A stretch of DNA of 64,000 nt from Nectonema munidae (lineage: Eukaryota; Nematomorpha; Nectonematoida; Nectonematidae). Below are positions 12,080-25,200 of the stretch, piece by piece; within the stretch, counting starts at the first letter, position 1; the number at the start of each line of letters is the position of its first letter. Below the pieces are notes generated by a model that searched no databases, had not been told where the DNA came from, and saw only the letters and a list, made by a program, of their open reading frames with translations. The stretch lies in NCBI GenBank assembly GCA_030549495.1, contig JAUIRK010000043.1:558001-622000 (forward strand), written 5' to 3'. Made by a program: the position numbers and the translations under genes.

Positions 12080-13714
12080 TTAAATCGGGAATTTACAAAT
12101 AGTATTTCCCGTAAATACATTTTTATCATTATAGACTAAAAAACAAAAATATTGAAAATTAAATATTTTTTCATTGTACTAAGCTATTATACAATGGAGA
12201 TATTCAATATAAATACATTTTAAAAGAGACTAATTATAAAAAATATTTAAAAAAATTTTAAAAATATCATATATAAAATTTAAAATATAATTTCAAAATT
12301 GGGCTTTTGGTACGAATAATTTGGTGCCCTAGTCATATGGGGCTATTTTGTTATTAATATTTTATTGCAAAAGATAAACTGTCATTGATAAAACGTTGAC
12401 ATCTTAGTAAGTCGTTTTCCTGTTATCGCCATCGTGAGAAAGCGTTTTTATCCTACTTTATTGAAAAAAATGATTATAAGTTTATCAATTTTTCTTGTCT
12501 ATCTCATCTAAGAAAACATTTAAACCAAAGAATCGGAAAATTTTGCAATCAACATTGCTTGAGCACAAAATACTCTTACAAATATGATAGTGAAACTTTT
12601 TCGTGATTAAATGGGTACTCCTGGTGCAAGTAATTTCCATATCGAATAAAAAAAATAATTATTGATTTGGTCGTTTTGGATGTGACGGTCGTGAAGGGCC
12701 TGGCTAATTAATTTTCTTTTACTGCCCAAAAACAAGAACTTTAACTGAGGAATTCGTCAAAAAATTGTAAACTTTTGGTTTGATAGTCGCTTCTATAAAC
12801 GAATTTTAGTCGTAAACCACAATTTATTAGAAATACCTTGGTTACGATGAAATCTATTGAGAGAATTCGTATAAAATAAAAATTTTATTTTTTCGTAAAC
12901 CAAGCAACTCTTACGATTGGTATCATTTTTGCAGGCCTGGGCGGAATTTTTATTTCTTTGCAAATTAGAAGCTCTGTCAAAACAAAAAACAACAAACAAA
13001 AAAATTGGACTAATATTTTACTTTCTTTTTTATCTAAAGTTATTTGCAATATATAAAATAATTCAATTTTAAATTAAACAAAATGACCTTCATAATATTC
13101 TAAAAAATAAAAAATAGATTAAAGATAAACTGATTAAGTCATGTCATATACCTACACATTCTTCTTCACAAGTTGTAGAAAAGCGTGCATAGAAGGTACA
13201 TCTTTCAATATGTCTTTGACAAAAATCTTAAAAAAAAGTCAACCCATTTTTATTGAAATTCAACAGCTATGAGTTGAATTATTGTAAACTTTTTGTTTTA
13301 ATTGTAAAAATATTTAAAATGCTTTAATATTTTGTAGTTTATTATCAAAATTTAATGAAGCTTCAGTATACAATTAAAAACTTTTTGGGTAAAAAAGATA
13401 AAAATTGAAATTTAAAAATTAATGTTCAATAAGAAGGTTGATAGATGATTTTAGCTATTGTATTGTATTTTAGAGTTAATTTGTTGTTTTTGAAATATTT
13501 TGGAGCATTTAGTTTCGCAGAAAATAAGTGAAAATATTGTTAGACATAATGATTTTTAATTATTATATAATTTGTTTTTCAATTATAATATAAACCTTTT
13601 ACCCAGGTATAAAATTTAATGTGTTAATTCGTTTGACTTTTCTTCAAATTATATTTTGTTTATCAATTTTTCAATTTTTTATCCCCATGTCTACACGCGA
13701 ATTATATTTGCATT

Positions 13715-15765
13715 CACTAGAACGCCTGAACTTTTTATATACCTTTAAAGCCTAAGTGGGGTCAAAAAGACCCCTAACATTTTTGTGTCTTTTTCAACAT
13801 ATTTCACTTATATATTTAAGATAAGATTATGGAAAACAATAAAAATGAAGAAAAAAACTTTATTTACACATATAACAGCTTACCATTGACATTTTTGTAC
13901 ACTTGCCACACACAAGTTTATGACAATTATAGCATTTTGTTAGCGTTTTGTTTCCATTGCAGTTGGCTTTTATTTGACATTTTTTTCTATTTATTTCTTT
14001 TTGATTATTTTCAGCAACTTTATTACACGTAATTTTATTTTGAACATAAGTTTCAGCTAATTCCACCGCAAGTTTTTGTAGAAAATCTTTTCTTGAAATT
14101 TTTTCTCCAGTTATCTCTCTGTAAACTATACATGCATTGATAGCAGCTAAATCTAAAATATTATAGAAGGTATGAATAGGCCATCTTCTTGATGAAGACT
14201 TGACACTGTAAATTCTGGCCATTTGATCTAAAACATCGACTCCATACTTTGTTGAATTGTAATACTCAATACTTTCAGGAATTTTTTCGCGCAGTCTTTG
14301 ATTCCAATATTTTCGTGTTGGCTGCTAAGAATAAAAACCGATTTGTTTTTTTTGGCTTGATAGCATGTCAAAGTGATGTCTTTATTCTTCAGAATAATAG
14401 ACTCATACTTCTTCATTTTAAAACTTTTTATTTCTTTTGGTATTTCTATTCTAGCTTTGTTCATTGTACCAACTAAAGTCATCGAGTGTTTTTGAAGTTC
14501 TTCAGCTAAACTGAGAGAAGTAAAGAAATTATCAGTTGTGACATTTCTTCCACTTTTATAGTATGGTTTTACAAGTTCTAGAACTACATATTCTGACAAC
14601 CTTACGTCTTTAGGTCGAGCTTCGTCTTTACCTAAATATGGGAATCCATTCAATAAATATTTAGACTGCACGTCTACCGCTAGCCACATTTTTTGCCCAT
14701 ACTTATCAGGTTTAGAAGGAATGAATTGTGTAAAAGGACAACGTGTTTTGCTAGGAAAAAGTTGTTCATCTACAGTAATATTAGGACCTGGATGAAACAT
14801 CTTTTGGTAGTTTGAAATGAAACGATACCAAACATTTGATATAGCAGCAAATTTATCAGTTTTTATTCTTTCAGATCTTGTTGTTTTCTCATCAAAGCGT
14901 AGAAATCTTAATATTTCACAAAATCGATCTCTAGCCATCGTTTTTTTACAAAAAGGTAAACCCCAATCATCGGACCAAAGAGAATGTAAATCTATGTTTT
15001 TCGACATGGTAACTCCTCTAACATATAAAATTGCTATGAAGGCTTGAACTTCTGATAGTGAAAGTGTCCACGAAGAATCACCTAAAACACGTCTTGCTTC
15101 TCCTTCTGTGTACAATAATATTGATTTCAATATATATGCATCTATAAAAAGCAACCAAGAGCTCAGGAAACTCCCCTTTGCAACAGATCTTCTCGCAAAA
15201 TTTGATGGACCAGAAGCCTGGTTTATAATATTTTTAGACTTTGTTTTTTTATTATAAATACTATTTTGAGTTTCCCAAACAGTTCCATTTGTTGATTTAT
15301 ATGTATTTTTTATAGTAAATTTCTTACTTTTTTTCCCAAATAATGAATTTCCAATATCGCTTGAATTACTACTTGAAGCAGTATTATTAGTAGTTATAGA
15401 ACTGTCAGTTTCTTCAGAACTTACTTCTCCTCCACTGGATTCAGAAAAAGATATGTTTGTAAATTTGACTAATTTTTTATTTTTATTGGCCATTTTAATT
15501 TAGAGTTACTAAATAGTAGAAAAAAACTTTAAAAAATAGGTGTACATTTTTTAAATAAAAAATCTATTTTTTTGTATATAAATTAATATGTTATGAATTG
15601 AAAAAAATATATTTTTTTTATCATTTATTAAACATCATTTTTCCTTTTTTAATAAGTTATTTCGAAAATTCAGAAAGTTTCAACTCAAAAAGTTTGAGTA
15701 AAGGTAAGTAATTTTTAAACTAAACATAAAAAAGGGTCAAAATGACCACTTCCGTCGTTCTAGTG
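13715..15765 (-). mobile_element. piggyBac transposon, left arm only
   Basis: The ends are CACTAGAACGCCTGAAC at 13715 and its inverted counterpart ending CGTTCTAGTG at 15765. The right flank has the expected TTAA (15766-15769). The left flank reads CATT where TTAA is expected, so that side has changed. Aligning with the right arm (about 31065-31085) shows the empty site with a single TTAA, which proves insertion after the arms separated. The element is 2051 bp and has GGGTCAAAA-type motifs just inside both ends. It encodes a piggyBac transposase on the minus strand. Confidence 0.93.
13860..15493 (-). pseudogene. piggyBac transposase with one frameshift
   Basis: The main frame (421 codons from 15493) has a Ser/Glu-rich N-terminus, then the DDE_Tnp_1_7 domain. 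The first catalytic Asp is at residue 242 (NITVDEQLFPSKTRC) and the second at 321 (NVTTDNFFTSL). The frame breaks in the A-run near 14285, and the next frame continues with IEYYNSTKYGVDVLDQM, which holds the third Asp, then SSRRWPIHTFYNILDLAAIN. The protein ends in a cysteine-rich finger, CYNCHKLVCGKCTKMS. Apart from this single frameshift it looks full length, so the copy died recently or was mobilised in trans. Confidence 0.92.
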
Positions 15766-15769
15766 TTAA

Positions 15770-18700
15770 AAATTGAATTTGTTAATGAATCAAGAAACTT
15801 CTATATTCTTATAAAAAAAATTGATTAGAGTATGGCGTTGGTGTTAGTACAGTATGGAATGCGATATAGAGAAAAAAGGGGATACATATTGTCAGAAACG
15901 GGGAATGGAAAAATAAATGTGTTGAAAAAAATGAGAAATTTGATAAGTTTAACCAACTTATGATCTATAATTGTTTCTCTCGAGCCTGAGACAAAAATTC
16001 CCTATATCATCGTCCAATCATATAATCCGAATACAGCAAATTACTAGAAGATGAATATATTTAATTCAATCCTTTGCTCCAATAGCTCTCTTCTTGGAAC
16101 TCTTACTCGTTTTGAAGATAAAAGTGTGTCGTGGAATAAAACAATAAAGACTGGATTCAAAGAATTCCCTCCATTCTTAAGAGTCACAAAATATTTTTAT
16201 CTGTGATGAGACCGCTCTTTTTTGCCCTTTATTGAAAAAGCTATTTCAACTAAATCCAACAGTCACAGCGACCGAAAGATTTCAAAAGAGGGGTCGACCG
16301 CAGTGCTTGCATGCAGTGAAAAGCGAACACCGATAGTTATAGAAAAGTCGAGAAAACCAAGATGCATGAAAAGCGTAAAAATTAGTCAATTTGCAGTCGT
16401 GTCAATAAAAACGCATGGTCACTGCTCAACCCGTCACTTACTTGTTAACGTAGCTTAATATTGAGAAGAAATTACTTTTTTTGGACAACTCGAACTCTCT
16501 GAAACCGCCCTTATTTGACGTTTTTCACATCACACTCAAATTTTTGACAATTAACCATCTTTCATTCAGTCACTTTATCAAATAGTAAGCCGTTCATTCA
16601 ATGGACAATATCGAAAAGAGTTAATGTTGCAATTTATCGCAAAGTTGGAGATTGTAAAAACATCAGTAGACTTTAACATTTAATTATTTGTTGTTTTTTT
16701 AGCTAGGGAAGTTAAAAAGTTTTAAACTGAGGTTGAAAACATGAGATATAAACTCGATCATGGATAAGAAAATAATATAAATAATAATCAAAATGTAGTA
16801 CTTTTAAATCTCTCTTTTAATGCTTAACAAGTTTTTAAAAAAGGTAACATTGTTTGATAAGAAGTAATAAAACTTCTATAAAAATCAAAGGAAACACATT
16901 AATTGAAAATTAATTATATTTCCAGAAAATTTCAACTTCAATCAAAGTCAATAAATTTTGTATTAATTATCAAAAACAAAGCTAGAAAATTAATAAATTA
17001 AAACTACACATGCACATTAAAAAACCTTTGAATGGAGCGAATATAGAAAAAAATTTATACCCAATAGGATACTCATATCATCACAGATGTGAAAATTTTG
17101 CGTATATATATTTTTGAATAAATATTTATCTCAAGTTTTCCCATATAGTTTCCTAAAACGATATTTCAGTTAAACTTGCTCGCTTAAACATTTAATATTT
17201 TTCCTATTATGACACACTGAGATTTAGTGGACCCTTTTGTAATTCTTAGTTGTAAACATTTTTGAATTTGCAAAAAATTAGATAATTTGTATCATGTGCC
17301 TTCTACTTTGAGACATTTTTTATCAAATTATTATATTGGCATAAACACTTACTTTGACAAGTAACTGGACAATTCACTTGCATATATTTGTATTCACAAT
17401 AATCTTCAGTATAATTGCTACACCAACTTAATTCTAAAAAAACATATAATTTTACGATTCTCACTCTATGTCTGTTAACTTAATAATATCAAAATAAATT
17501 TCTAAAATAGAGATTAAGAAAAATAATGGTCAAATAATACTCAGTTTCAATAGTGACAAAATTTATTTGTATCATTAAAAAAATCAATAGTTACATGCGC
17601 TGCACTTAGCTACGCAATTGCTTAATTGCAAATCAACTACTCGATAATATGACAGTTTAAAAATCAAGTTAAATTATCAAAATCGATTATTATCTATTTT
17701 GAAATATCATATTCATGATATATATTAAAAATGTTGCTAATAGCGCATCTTCTTTGTTTCTTTGAATGATTCTAAAATGTGAATGAGTACAAATTAGAAC
17801 TTAACTCTTATTAGATTTGTACAAAGGTTGTATCCAACTTCAATTTTATCCATTAAAATCAAGAATAAAAAATTACGATAGCATTTTAGAGTAGAGTTCA
17901 TTTGAGTAAAGCTATATAAAAATTTATTCAAAGTAAAAAGAAATGAATTCAACTTTCTTTAACAAACTAGATGTATGATAGATAACCTTCCTAAATTATT
18001 TAAATTCTAATATCCTTCTGATTCTTTATACAAAGGATTCACTCAATGTAGTACGCTACTCGGTTTAATTTTATTTGAATATTGATTTCCTAATATAAAA
18101 TATGCTTACCTTCTTTCACTTAACAAAAATTTATTAACATAACATAATTTATTAAGCGAAAAAAAAGTTAAGGATTAGCTTGTATAGTGATCGCATCGAT
18201 TTAAAAAAATGAACTTCATAAAAATGTAATAGAACTATTCAAATATGAAAAAATTGTCTTTCCAATGAAAATCAAGATGATTTTTAAAAACGTTGAGTGA
18301 GGATATATTATTATTACTAAGGTTGCACCGATAAACAAATTGTTCTATAACGGATAACCGACATATTAGAATAATCTTATCTGACGATATCTTATTTGAA
18401 GGAATGTATTGATGCATTAAAAATAAAAAAAATATTGTAACATCATCATAATGTTTTTTTTTCTTAGCTAAAGTGGAGAATCAGGGGGCTTGTGTGGGAT
18501 AAAAGAAGGAGAAAACCTAAAAGAAGAAATTAAAAATTGGATACATTTTTAATTATTGTTTTTTGTGTGTTTTTTTTTTATATCTTTTATTGGCCATCTA
18601 ATTTCTTAAAGGTGATACACTTAAATTTGCGTGGTTAAAACTTTAACATTTGTTTCTTAATATAACATTCATGGATTTGGTTTTTCCCATTTATAATTAG

Positions 18701-19668
18701 TTATAAGTGAAACAAATATAAATTTCCTTAAGATGTTTATTCTGATTTTAGATCTAATAAATTTATCTCTTTGAATTTGCAAACAAAAAAAATTATTCAC
18801 AAAATTTAGTATTATTTGTCATAACTTGGGACACTTTTTTTTTTATAAAAATATGATATTTACATAACACTTACTTCGACACATATATGGACAATGTATT
18901 CTTATATGATCAATGTATTTGCAAAGATCAAGAAAATCGCTGCACCAACTTGGATCTAGAAAAATAGTATAATCTTTAGAATATTCACTTTCTCTGCTAA
19001 CATCATACCATCTTCAGAATATCCTAAAATAGAGATTTTATTACAATAAAATAATGCTCATACGATACATATATCAAAAGTATGATATTTAGCATATTCT
19101 ATAAGCCTATTGGTCAAATCTTAGAAAAAATGTATCAATTTTAAACATGGTTTACATAATTTAATTAATCCGATGATGATCAAAATTTTTCGATTGGCTT
19201 TAGTTAATTGATCCCGACGAAGCATTAAAAAACACATTAAATCTCGTAATGTCACTTTAACCATTTTTGATCATAGTTAATTTTCCGTTCGATCAAATAA
19301 ATATACTTTTATCTAATTTAAATTCCATCATTTTTTAGAACAATTTTAACAGATGTAAAATGTGATTTACAACAGATCACATGATAGATATTACATCGCG
19401 AAAACCTTATATGAGAATTGACTTCAATGTTAACGGAGGACAACATTAAGGGGCTTTGGGAAAATGTTCAAGGTTGACTAGTGAAAATCCATTCATCAAA
19501 TGTATAGATGTGCTTATAAAAATGTTTGTTATCTGTTGAAGATAAATTGAACAAAGTTATTTTATCACCATACATAAGAGAATTAAATATGTCAATGGAA
19601 TACATATCATTGTATATTATAAATACCAGATCCTCGGTATATTCAAAAGGCCAATGAGCTGCTTTTAT
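15770..19668. other. Introns and flank of the left ShKT copy
   Basis: Apart from the exons at 17353-17433 and 18875-18955, no gene is recognised. The stretch 16200-16690 is GC-richer and nearly identical to its mirror (see the separate entry). The rest is AT-rich arm sequence. Confidence 0.4.
16200..16690. other. Near-identical block between the arms (left)
   Basis: About 3 differences in roughly 460 bases against 30170-30655, while flanking arm sequence differs by several percent. A 78-codon open frame (16222-16458, plus) is kept in both copies with one residue change (Asn/Ser at residue 13). The peptide matches nothing I know. The low divergence can mean a gene-conversion tract, or constraint on an RNA or regulatory element. 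Confidence 0.55.
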
Positions 19669-20689
19669 GGTATCCGGTCATTTCGTCCCTGGTCAATTCA
19701 TTCCCAGGTCAATTTGTCCCAAAGTCATTTCGTTCTTTTTTGTTGTTTCAGCAAAAGAATTGTGCAAGTGATTAAATGTTTTACTTGATCATAAACAAGT
19801 ATTGAATAAATGGAATACGCAATTTTTTAAAATTTGTTTGATAGTGTAATTATTTTAAAATTTTTTATTTTTGAAAGAGAAATAAAGAAAGGAATTGAGA
19901 TAGATTTACAATATGAATATTAAAAAAGACAAGTGAAAATAATGTTTATTTTTCCCTGACAACATTAGAATTACAATTAAAATACTAAAAAACTAAATTG
20001 TTGGATGGAGGATTTTATTTTTAGAATTTAAGATTATGTGCAATTGCTTTTTGAAAAGTAACTTTTTGGCTTGGATTATATTTCTCCATGACATTTTTAT
20101 ACGAAAGTTCATATCTCTATATAAATTTTTGCAGTTTGGCAATGACAAACCTTTCATCGCATTTAAGTACATTTATGAGCTTCCAAATATTTGGATGACT
20201 TATATTCATTGTGTCTTTCAGTGCACTGTGGTAAGCTTCTAAACTATTTGTAGTTCGCGCAATCCTAGAAATACTTATATCCCAAAAATTCCATAAAGTT
20301 GAAGGAAATAAAGTTTCAAGACATTGCCTCCTTTCTCCTTTTCCTCTAAGTGGTCCAAAATAATTATTTTCAAAATAGGAAACAATCGACTGTGGAATAT
20401 CATCATCTACAAGTTCCTCTTATGCATCAACAACATCATCAACCGGCAAAAAAGCAAGAGCAATAAAACAACGCATTTTTAGGCTTAAACTGTCATCTTA
20501 GTGATATCTGCTTTTCATCGCTTCTTGAACAATATGCTTGTACCCATTTTGTCCCAAATGAAATAAGCAGCATGCCAAATTTGACGAAGAAAACGCTTTA
20601 AGAAATCCATTAAGGGCTGCCTTTTCAAAATCCATAATCATATTTTCAGGTCCTTCATTCTGCAGCAATTCATCTATCTTGGCAAAAAG
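19669..20689 (-). mobile_element. MULE transposon, truncated 3' half (left)
   Basis: The terminus GGTATCCGGTCATTTCGTCC begins at 19669, followed by further GTCATTTCGT-like repeats, a pattern typical of Mutator-like elements in invertebrates. The minus strand carries the C-terminal half of a MULE transposase. The copy ends exactly where the palindrome ends (20689). Compared with the right copy it lacks 32 bp near 20130. Confidence 0.8.
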
Positions 20690-22169
20690 TCTTGGTTTTT
20701 TAATTAATCATAACTTTTAATAATTTTGTAATAAATTGTGAATTTTTTTTCACACAAACATTGTTTTTTAAATATCATAAGGTTGTAGTTAAGTTTCAAA
20801 CATCAAATAAAAAAAGTTAATTTATAGTTAATATACTATTTGTTTAATAATAATAGTTACCTTACAAGATTGCGATAGGAAATTTACTATACTTTTAAAG
20901 CTAAAGTAGTAAGGATTACCATAACTATAGTAAGGACAGTACGGGTTACGAGACATTTCTAGTTTCCGTTACTAGTTGTTTTATGAGTGATGTACCAAGA
21001 TTTTCTGGTTTATTTAATTTGATACTTTTTTAAAATATTGTTTGTTCCGTGTATGATTTAATAACAATGGGTAGATAACGGTATAAATATTATTGTTTTT
21101 AAGAAGGAATGAAAATAAACAATTTTAATATGCTTTACATGCTATAGTGGTATTAAGCAGAGTGTTGAAAGTTAATCATCATGTAAAACTAAAAAAAGGA
21201 TTGCACTAATTTCTAATATAATCATTTTATTTTCTACATCTCTAGAGTAGTCAACTTTATCTCATAAATTTGATAAAAAGCGAAATCATCTCAAATAAAG
21301 ATTTCTAAAGATCTCTAATTAATAAAACAACTTTTAAAAAATTGAAACTACTCTCACTCCATGTGTTCAAAAATTAATTACCACGTTCATTTGCCATATC
21401 TAAGAAGGATAAATTGAAATAACTACTTTGATCGAATTTGTGAACATTCCAAACGTTATATTTTCTACACTCAATAAGGCCCATCTTTTTGAAAAGTAAC
21501 CGCCTGGCATGAGTTTATTATAACTAGACGATATAAGTAATTTGCATCAGTTTATATATAATGAATCACATTTTATAACAACTATCGCTCTATAATAATT
21601 AATCCTTCATTTATTTGAATCGAATAATGAAAAATCAGTAACATTATGAAATATACTATTATTCATAAGAATATTTTGCAAACAAATTAGTAAATTTATA
21701 TTCAAAACTTTTTCTCCCTTTTTTACTAACTTCAAATTTTCACTACTAATTCTTAGATATCGAATTGCATTAAAACTACTGCTATAATCATTTCCATATA
21801 ATAATAATAATGCTTTGGATACACAATTATATATAAGAAGGCCTTTCTTTCTCTTCAATAAAATTTGAAAATTTTGAAAACATACTGATTTGTATGTTTT
21901 TCACAGTAAACAAATATAAGGAGGATGATAAGATGATGTAAGAAGCCTACATGCTGTACTCGCTGAACCCATTACAACCTAAGCAATGTACGATTTTCCT
22001 TTTTGCTCATTTTTTGGCTTTAAACTTCATAATTAGTGTTTAGGTTTATAAAATGTTGTAAACATCAGTGTAAACAAGGGAAGAATCGTACTATTTTTTA
22101 CGTCATGTGTTCATACACGTGGATTAAATGCTTTTACACAGTTCACAAGTACATAAGAGACTAGGGGAA
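20690..22169. other. Spacer sequence upstream of the ShKT gene
   Basis: AT-rich unique sequence. Open frames such as 21607-21858 (minus) resemble nothing I know and have no splice or promoter support. Confidence 0.4.
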
Positions 22170-22205
22170 TATATAAAGCATGCAAAATCTGGAAGATGAT
22201 TATAA
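22170..22205 (+). promoter_or_regulatory. TATA-box core promoter of the ShKT gene
   Basis: TATATAAAG lies at 22170-22178, about 80 bases before the ATG of the signal-peptide exon. Transcription would be expected to start about 25-32 bases downstream, near 22200, giving a 5' leader of about 50 bases. The position relative to a clear signal-peptide start supports it; no start-site data are available. Confidence 0.55.
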
Positions 22206-22249
22206 TTGACTTTTGCTCTTCTCTCTCTACTTCCAACTTTTCCAAAAAG

Positions 22250-25200
22250 ATGATGAAGATTTCCTTCTTTATTTTTTCTCTTTTCCTCACCTTGACTCTT
22301 AGCCAAAGTAAGATTTCTAAGCAAAAATTCTGTAAAATCTTTTATCTAAGAATTAGAACAAAAGTGAAGTGGATAAAAACGACTGAATTTCTTCAATGAA
22401 CCAGCGAGAAAAAGAATAGTTCATTTGGAAATTTATTTTCACATTGGTTTAAGCACATTTTTGAAATAGGTTAATTTGTAACAAATACTAATTTGATTGA
22501 ATATTAGCAAAATACCAACCCTAAATTAATGATAAAACGAATAATACTCAGCGGTATATTTAACGGGTGTCTGAGGATGTGATGATTCTAGATTAAGCCT
22601 TCAATGCAAAATATTGAAGTAATAATCAACATAACAAACATTTTTGGCAAATAATACTAACTGATGCATTCTAATGTTCATATTTGAATAAAATAGAGGT
22701 TCTTTTACTCTTCAAAATAAAGATAATTTGGAAAATTATTTTGGAAATTTTTTTTCTGCAAAAAATATGAAAATTGAATTAAACGGTCAATTTGTTTATG
22801 AAGAAATATCAAGGGATCTTTTTAAAATGAAATTTAGGAATGAATCGCTAATGAGCCTTATATAAAGAAAACGTTTCAGAGAAGTTTTTGATTTGAGACT
22901 ACATATTACTTATTACCAAAGGACGTACTAAAAAAGAATTTTTGTTGAAAACACAAGTTATCTTCTCTCAGCAAGATAAAAAATTGGCGTTTATGACCAC
23001 AAAAGCGAAACTTCTTATGGAAGATTCTTAGTTTTTTCCTATTGCAATAATTGAAAAGTATAAAACCATTATTTACAATATGTTTCCGGTTTCACAAATT
23101 GCTAAAAACTAATATTGTCCAAAGTCATAGCAATACGGTTTCACTGCAGTCTTGTTAATGTAATGAAGGTAAGAAGAAGAACGTATTTTTAGCATAATTA
23201 AAAAAACAATTTATAAATCTACTCTACAAATTGAAGTTTCTTTGTCTTTACTTTTAAAGCTAAAATTAAATAATAAACATATCAAAGCTCTGATTTAAAA
23301 GGCAAATGAGTTTTTTTTACTTATTGACAAGTTCAAATTAAATTGAGTTATGAAGCTTATATACTATTTTTACTTCTAAATTGTCTTTTTTTATTTCGAA
23401 ATTGTCTTTTTTCAATTCTAATTTGTCTTTTTTAAGTTCTAAATTGTCTTTTTTCAATTCTTTAAATATAAATTGGATAGTTTTTTTCTTTTATCTTAAT
23501 GAAATGATAACAAAAACAACATATTATATTTTAATTCAAATAACTATATAAAATTTGATTGCGTATATTTACAACAAATATAAGCGTTTTCTGTACTTGA
23601 CTTTATTTAAATGACATCTGAATCCTCCCAACATCCTACGAATGAATACACTTCAAACAATAGCTATAATTTGAGAATAAAAATATTCGGATACTGAATT
23701 TTTTTGCGTGCTTTAATTTTTAACTTTGATGTTGGTTAGACAAAAATAGCAATCACTTAGTATAATCTTTTGGTTCGCATCATGTCATATGTTAGCAAAA
23801 GGTAAACTAGAATTTCTTTTACCACACATCCGCTCGCTTAAATTATTTTAACCAGTTTTTATCTTGATCACACAAACAACACTTCTAATTTATAAAATTA
23901 AGAGGAAAATTGACGAGACATTTATTATTTTGACTAATTTTTTGGTTATAAGTTACGATTCCTCTCTTGAGTTTAAAACATTTACAGGATGTTTCAAAAT
24001 TATTAAAGTTATATCTTTATTTAAAATGTAAAAAAATTGATTTGTAATTATAAGCCTATCTCTATAATACAATTTTCTTTTTAATTTTTTAAAATATTAA
24101 ACATTCTCAGTTATATAAATATCTATTTTCGTCCAATTTACTCTATTCAAAACAGCTTGGATTTCATAAAAGGCATTCAAATGAACTTCTACACTCTTTT
24201 TTCTAAACAATATAAATCAAAATCTTGATTTTAAATCCCATCTAATTTATATTTTTCTCGATTTAACGAAAGCTTTTGATTCTGTCTCGCACTTTGTTTT
24301 ATTGAATAAATTAAAATTTTGTGGATTATGTGAAAAAAGTTTGACCTTTTTCAAATCATATTTGAGAGATAGATGGTAATGTGTATCTGTTGAAAATTCT
24401 CAATCATCTCCACTACCGGGAAATCTTAGTGTACCGCAAGGATCTTTTTTGGGCCCTCTTTTATTTTCAATATGATATTTATAAACCAAGTTCAAACATA
24501 GAATTTCTATTGTATGCTGATGATGTCGCTTTGAAAATCGCAACTTGTAAATATGAATATTACTAATATTGATAAACTGCGCTTTTTAATTCAAGAAAGT
24601 CAATTGATTCAAGAAAGATTTTGTTCAAACAAAATAAATTTTGCAAAATCAAGGGCCATGTTCTTCACTGTAAATCTAAAACACTCCAACCAAATACGAA
24701 TGCTAGCTTTCATCATCATGTAAATTTTATGGGTCGTGTCATTGATTGTAAACTTAATGGAAGGAACATATCACTTTTATTTTAAATCAATTAAATATAA
24801 AAATTAATTTCTATAGATACAAAATATATAGACCTCTTTTTTTTCTTACTTGCTTTACTGCATAGGAAATTTTGGAGATTCTAAATTTTACAAAATTAAT
24901 TATTTGCAAAAGAAACCTATCAGATTTGTAGTTAATAAATTTGAATTGTCCCGCACTAACTCTATTTTTTATGATAATCAAATATTCAAATGAGGAAAAA
25001 TTTAAAAGTTGATAATTTCTTTATTTTTATTTAAATTTACTATTGACTTATTACTAAAACTTTTTAACTCATGGCTTATAAATAAACGTGAAGTTTCATA
25101 TTATTATTTAAGAAATTCCAATCAGCAAATTGTTCCTTATTTCAGATTAAATAGTTCTCATGTATGTCTTAAATGTAAGATTCTAAAATTTTTCAATGAG

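Larger units (their letters stand above)
12080..18955 (-). pseudogene. Left copy of the ShKT gene, exons 2-5 only
   Basis: Exons on the minus strand are 18875-18955 (ShKT 1, identical in sequence to the right copy), 17353-17433 (ShKT 2), 13152-13226 (ShKT 3) and 12080-12135 (last exon with stop). All splice sites are intact (AG acceptors, GTAAGT or GTATAT donors). ShKT 2 differs from the right copy at residues where CESKYMNVNC becomes CEYKYMQVNC, and ShKT 3 ends ECV instead of ECE. The signal-peptide exon of this family lies in the unique spacer on the opposite strand, so this copy has no start exon or promoter that I can see. The left-only piggyBac sits in the intron between ShKT 3 and ShKT 2. 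It could still be expressed from another first exon, but a dead copy is more likely. Confidence 0.65.
1..20689. repeat. Left arm of giant inverted repeat
   Basis: The first bases of the window reappear reverse-complemented at 47112-47122, and the pairing can be followed inward to 20680-20689, which pairs with 26121-26130. Landmarks pair in order: the Tigger scrap, a hAT with identical target duplication (7442-11300 with 33487-37018), four ShKT gene exons and a MULE terminus (19669 with 27173). Coordinate sums drift because of the left-only piggyBac copy, a left-only 0.32-kb stretch in the hAT, a 32-bp deletion in the left MULE, and the non-homologous segment 3133-5646. The arm touches base 1, so its outer end is not visible. 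Confidence 0.95.

Noticed and set aside
16222-16458. 78-codon frame as a protein gene
   Set aside because: No start context, no homology and no splice link. Its conservation can come from conversion of the whole block, so I report the block and not a gene.
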